A stretch of DNA of 7,285 nucleotides from Acidobacteriota bacterium. GTDB lineage: Bacteria > Acidobacteriota > Blastocatellia > Pyrinomonadales > Pyrinomonadaceae. Below are positions 5,531 through 7,285 of this stretch, piece after piece. Location of the stretch: NCBI GenBank assembly GCA_029862725.1, contig JAOTWT010000141.1:1-7285 (forward strand), read 5' to 3'. Position 1 is the first letter of the stretch. Each line of letters starts with the position of its first letter. The translations under genes and the position numbers were made by a program. The notes under the pieces are model-generated. The model worked only from the letters and a program-made list of their open reading frames with translations, was not told the origin of the DNA and did no database searches.

Positions 5531-6289
5531 CTACATATACCCGAGCACCAGATTCTGGATCAGAAGCACCCAGCCGTCTATCATTACGAAAAGCAGCAAC
5601 TTGAAAGGCAGCGAGATGATCGTCGGCGACAGCATAAACATCCCCATCGCCTGCAGAATATTCGCGACGACCATGTCGATCACGAGAAATGGTATGAAAA
5701 GAAAGAACCCGATCTGAAACGCTTCGGTAAGCTGCGATGTTACGAACGCGGGAATTATTATGCGGAAATCCTCTGGCGTGATCTCCTTGGGGTCGTTCCC
5801 GTTCTTCTGGGCCATGCGCCTCGCAAGATCGTAGAACATTACCTGGTTCTTTTCGTGGGTGTAACGCTTCAGAAAGGTCCGGAGCGGCTCTTTTGCGCGG
5901 GTTGAAGCGTCAAATAACGTCTTTACGGATGTCTCTGAAAAGATTGCTTCCGTATTCTCGACGTCGCCCGCCTCCGCTCTCATCTTCTCGATTACCGGCG
6001 CCATGATGAATATCGTCAGAATCAACGCAACGCCCGTGATCACCTGGTTCGGGGGTACCTGGCCCGTTCCGAGAGCGTTCCTTAGAATCGAGAGGACAAC
6101 GGCAAGCTTGACGAATGACGTCAGCATTATCAGACCGAAAGGGGCAAGCGCCAGCGCGCCGATGACGATGATAAGGACAACCGGATTGGCGGTCTCGGCG
6201 GGTGACCCGGGGCCTTCTTGCGCAAACGCGCTTCCCGCGAGCAGCGCGATACCGGCACCAATTGCAAAAATCCTGTTCGAATTCCTCAT
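5531..6289 (-). CDS. sctR: T3SS export-gate protein SctR (FliP/YscR family) with signal peptide
   Basis: 252-residue membrane protein. Core signatures: TSFVKLAVVLSILRNALG (57-74), QVPPNQVITGVALILT (77-92), and a C-terminal block PAFVTSQLTEAFQIGF (180-195) followed by PFLVIDMVVANILQAMGM and SPTIISLPFKLLLFV. The stretch 103-180 between the membrane segments is the usual extracytoplasmic domain. Five copies form the base of the export gate with SctS and SctT. Unusually for an injectisome SctR, residues 1-23 look like a cleavable Sec signal peptide (Arg2/Arg6, hydrophobic core, SAFA before Gln24), a feature of flagellar FliP. The ATG overlaps the stop of the fliO-like gene by four bases (ATGA), and GGTGGG lies 3 bases upstream, so translation of the two is coupled. 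Confidence 0.97.
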   Translation of the reverse strand: MRNSNRIFAIGAGIALLAGSAFAQEGPGSPAETANPVVLIIVIGALALAPFGLIMLTSFVKLAVVLSILRNALGTGQVPPNQVITGVALILTIFIMAPVIEKMRAEAGDVENTEAIFSETSVKTLFDASTRAKEPLRTFLKRYTHEKNQVMFYDLARRMAQKNGNDPKEITPEDFRIIIPAFVTSQLTEAFQIGFFLFIPFLVIDMVVANILQAMGMFMLSPTIISLPFKLLLFVMIDGWVLLIQNLVLGYM

Positions 6290-6672
6290 TTTCCCACCCG
6301 TTTTTTGCCAAGGGCCTGTGAGATCTTACCCGTTATTTCGCTGGCAATCATCGAAGTGCCGGAATTTTCACGGGCCGCCGCTATCTCTCCCTCTGCGATC
6401 CGTGCCGATTCGGCGTCGAGTTCCGACACCAGCTGGACACCCGCCTCGGATATCGCCACCAGAAGCCACTTGCCGGCGACTTCGACAACGCACAGGCTCT
6501 TTCGCGCGTCGATGGTCACACGATCGACAACCCGGACCATGCTTCCCGAAGAACCGGCAAAATTGAATTTCGGCAGGATGACCCTGAAAAGCAGATAAGC
6601 GAGGCCGCAAACGACCGCCAATGCGAGTATCGTTTGCACCATCATCCATAGAAAACTCAATCCCGATTCCAT
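6286..6672 (-). CDS. fliO: FliO-like membrane protein upstream of sctR
   Basis: 128 residues with one hydrophobic segment (about 7-33) near the N-terminus, then a cytoplasmic part. The block 47-84 (VRVVDRVTIDARKSLCVVEV, then GKWLLVAISEAGVQLV) matches the FliO family: a small beta-rich domain with the R.sLclVev..k.lllg.s..gv..L pattern. The C-terminal 35 residues are charged and helical and end in a basic tail. FliO in flagella helps FliP, the SctR homologue, assemble and is not part of the finished machine. It lies exactly where fliO sits in flagellar clusters, between the SpoA-domain gene and fliP. The ribosome site is GAGGG 5 bases before the ATG; the gap to sctQ is 9 bases and the overlap with sctR is 4 bases. 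FliO is generally missing from injectisomes, so its presence here is notable. Confidence 0.82.
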   Translation of the reverse strand: MESGLSFLWMMVQTILALAVVCGLAYLLFRVILPKFNFAGSSGSMVRVVDRVTIDARKSLCVVEVAGKWLLVAISEAGVQLVSELDAESARIAEGEIAAARENSGTSMIASEITGKISQALGKKRVGK

Positions 6673-6681
6673 AGACGCCCT

Positions 6682-7285
6682 CTAGACCAAAACTCTTGTG
6701 ATCCTCACCCCGAGCTGCTCGTCGATCTTCAGCAATTCCCCCGTCGCGATTGGACGGTCACTATTCTCCGCTACCAGCTCCACCGGATCTTCGGGCCGGC
6801 AACCGAGCTCGATTATCTGCCCGGCATGCAGGTCTCCCAGCTCGTTGAGGCTGATCTTGCGTCCGGCAACAAGCACGCGAAGATCGACCATCACGTTTTC
6901 GAGTGCGACCAGACCTTCCGCCGAACCACCCTCACTCGGCATCTCCTCAACTTGCTCTTCCACAGCCGACTCAAGACCCGCTTCGTCCGGCGAACCCTTT
7001 TCTCTTGCTTCGTTCACACCTTTAGCCCCCTGAACCCTGTTGGTTTTCTTAATCCTCTCGTAGTTGCGAATGCTCCTCGTCTGGGCTGCCTCGCTGATCC
7101 TGAATTGACTGCCGTCCTGATCCGCGAAAATCTTTCCTTCAAGCACCAGGTTCGACGAACTGCCCACATAGCACCGTACCGCCGGGCAATTCATATCCCC
7201 GTCCCACAATTTGCGGTTCGGATCGGTGACCAAAACCACGTCGCCGGTCTCAAGAAAAGGGATCTCGACGGCAGAAATTGTCGTC
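6682..7285 (-). CDS. sctQ: SctQ/FliN-type SpoA-domain protein, 5' end outside window
   Basis: The frame is open to the right edge; about 200 C-terminal residues are visible. In order: the end of a likely first SpoA domain (visible residues 1-55, starting ISAVEIPFLETGDVVLV), a charged linker (about 60-125, Lys/Arg-rich then Glu-rich), and a clear SpoA domain at about 128-200. The latter has VMVDLRVLVAGRKISL, then LGDLHAGQIIELG, then PIATGELLKIDEQLGVRITRV. That last block is the FliN/SctQ C-terminal signature. Tandem SpoA domains on one chain indicate SctQ rather than FliN. SctQ forms the cytoplasmic sorting platform that delivers substrates and chaperones to the ATPase. An in-frame ATG at 6942..6940 would give an 86-residue SctQ-C-like product. 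The left part could also be the end of a FliM-type domain, which the missing 5' sequence would settle. Confidence 0.87.
   Translation of the reverse strand, partial: TTISAVEIPFLETGDVVLVTDPNRKLWDGDMNCPAVRCYVGSSSNLVLEGKIFADQDGSQFRISEAAQTRSIRNYERIKKTNRVQGAKGVNEAREKGSPDEAGLESAVEEQVEEMPSEGGSAEGLVALENVMVDLRVLVAGRKISLNELGDLHAGQIIELGCRPEDPVELVAENSDRPIATGELLKIDEQLGVRITRVLV

Noticed and set aside
5399..5905. Plus-strand frame of 168 codons across sctS and sctR
   Set aside because: Antisense to two highly conserved genes; very rich in charged residues and without family features.
6003..6598. Two overlapping plus-strand frames opposite fliO and sctR
   Set aside because: Both are antisense shadows; the minus-strand genes have family motifs, ribosome sites and operon spacing.
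4380..7285. Reading the sctQ-fliO-sctR-sctS-sctT block as an ordinary flagellar operon
   Set aside because: FliO and the FliP-like signal peptide argue for it, but tandem SpoA domains on one chain, the SctI-type rod gene and SycD-like TPR genes close by favour a non-flagellar T3SS. I kept the Sct names; a tree would decide.
1..7285. CRISPR array, tRNA, rRNA, insertion sequence or attachment site
   Set aside because: No regularly spaced repeats, no transposase or integrase frames and no RNA gene signatures were seen by eye.

Overview
The window carries part of a type III secretion (T3SS) gene cluster from a diderm (Gram-negative) bacterium. The recognisable components are the C-terminal part of the sorting-platform/C-ring protein SctQ, a FliO-like membrane protein, the export-gate proteins SctR, SctS and SctT, an SctI-type inner rod protein, and a lytic transglycosylase of the kind that opens peptidoglycan for such machines. 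Base composition is slightly GC-rich and many starts have clear Shine-Dalgarno sequences. The phylum cannot be fixed from the sequence. An environmental lineage such as Acidobacteriota or Myxococcota would fit, but that is a guess.

Layout. (1) Minus strand, 7285 down to 4380: sctQ (5' end outside the window), fliO-like, sctR, sctS, sctT, tightly packed with gaps of 9-14 bases or a 4-base ATGA overlap. No sctU follows sctT; the next gene is convergent. (2) Plus strand, 2105 to 4350: a three-repeat TPR protein, then sctI, then a lytic transglycosylase 24 bases after sctI. (3) Minus strand, 2026 down to position 1, divergent from (2): a 181-residue protein of unknown function, a second three-repeat TPR protein that looks like a paralogue of the first, a 73-residue Gln/Met-rich helical protein, and, after a 103-base gap with a strong hairpin, a secreted protein whose 3' end lies outside the window.

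How the genes fit together. SctR, SctS and SctT build the export gate in the inner membrane. FliO is known in flagella as an assembly helper for FliP, the SctR homologue. SctQ forms the cytoplasmic sorting platform. SctI links the gate to the needle, and the transglycosylase probably clears the cell wall for the rod and needle. The two TPR proteins resemble class II (SycD/LcrH-type) chaperones, which makes their unknown neighbours candidates for T3SS substrates or structural parts.

Most notable points: a FliO homologue and a signal-peptide-bearing, FliP-like SctR in a cluster that otherwise has injectisome parts (SctI, two-SpoA SctQ); a transglycosylase without a Sec signal directly after the rod gene; and duplicated TPR chaperone-like genes facing apart around an unknown gene.
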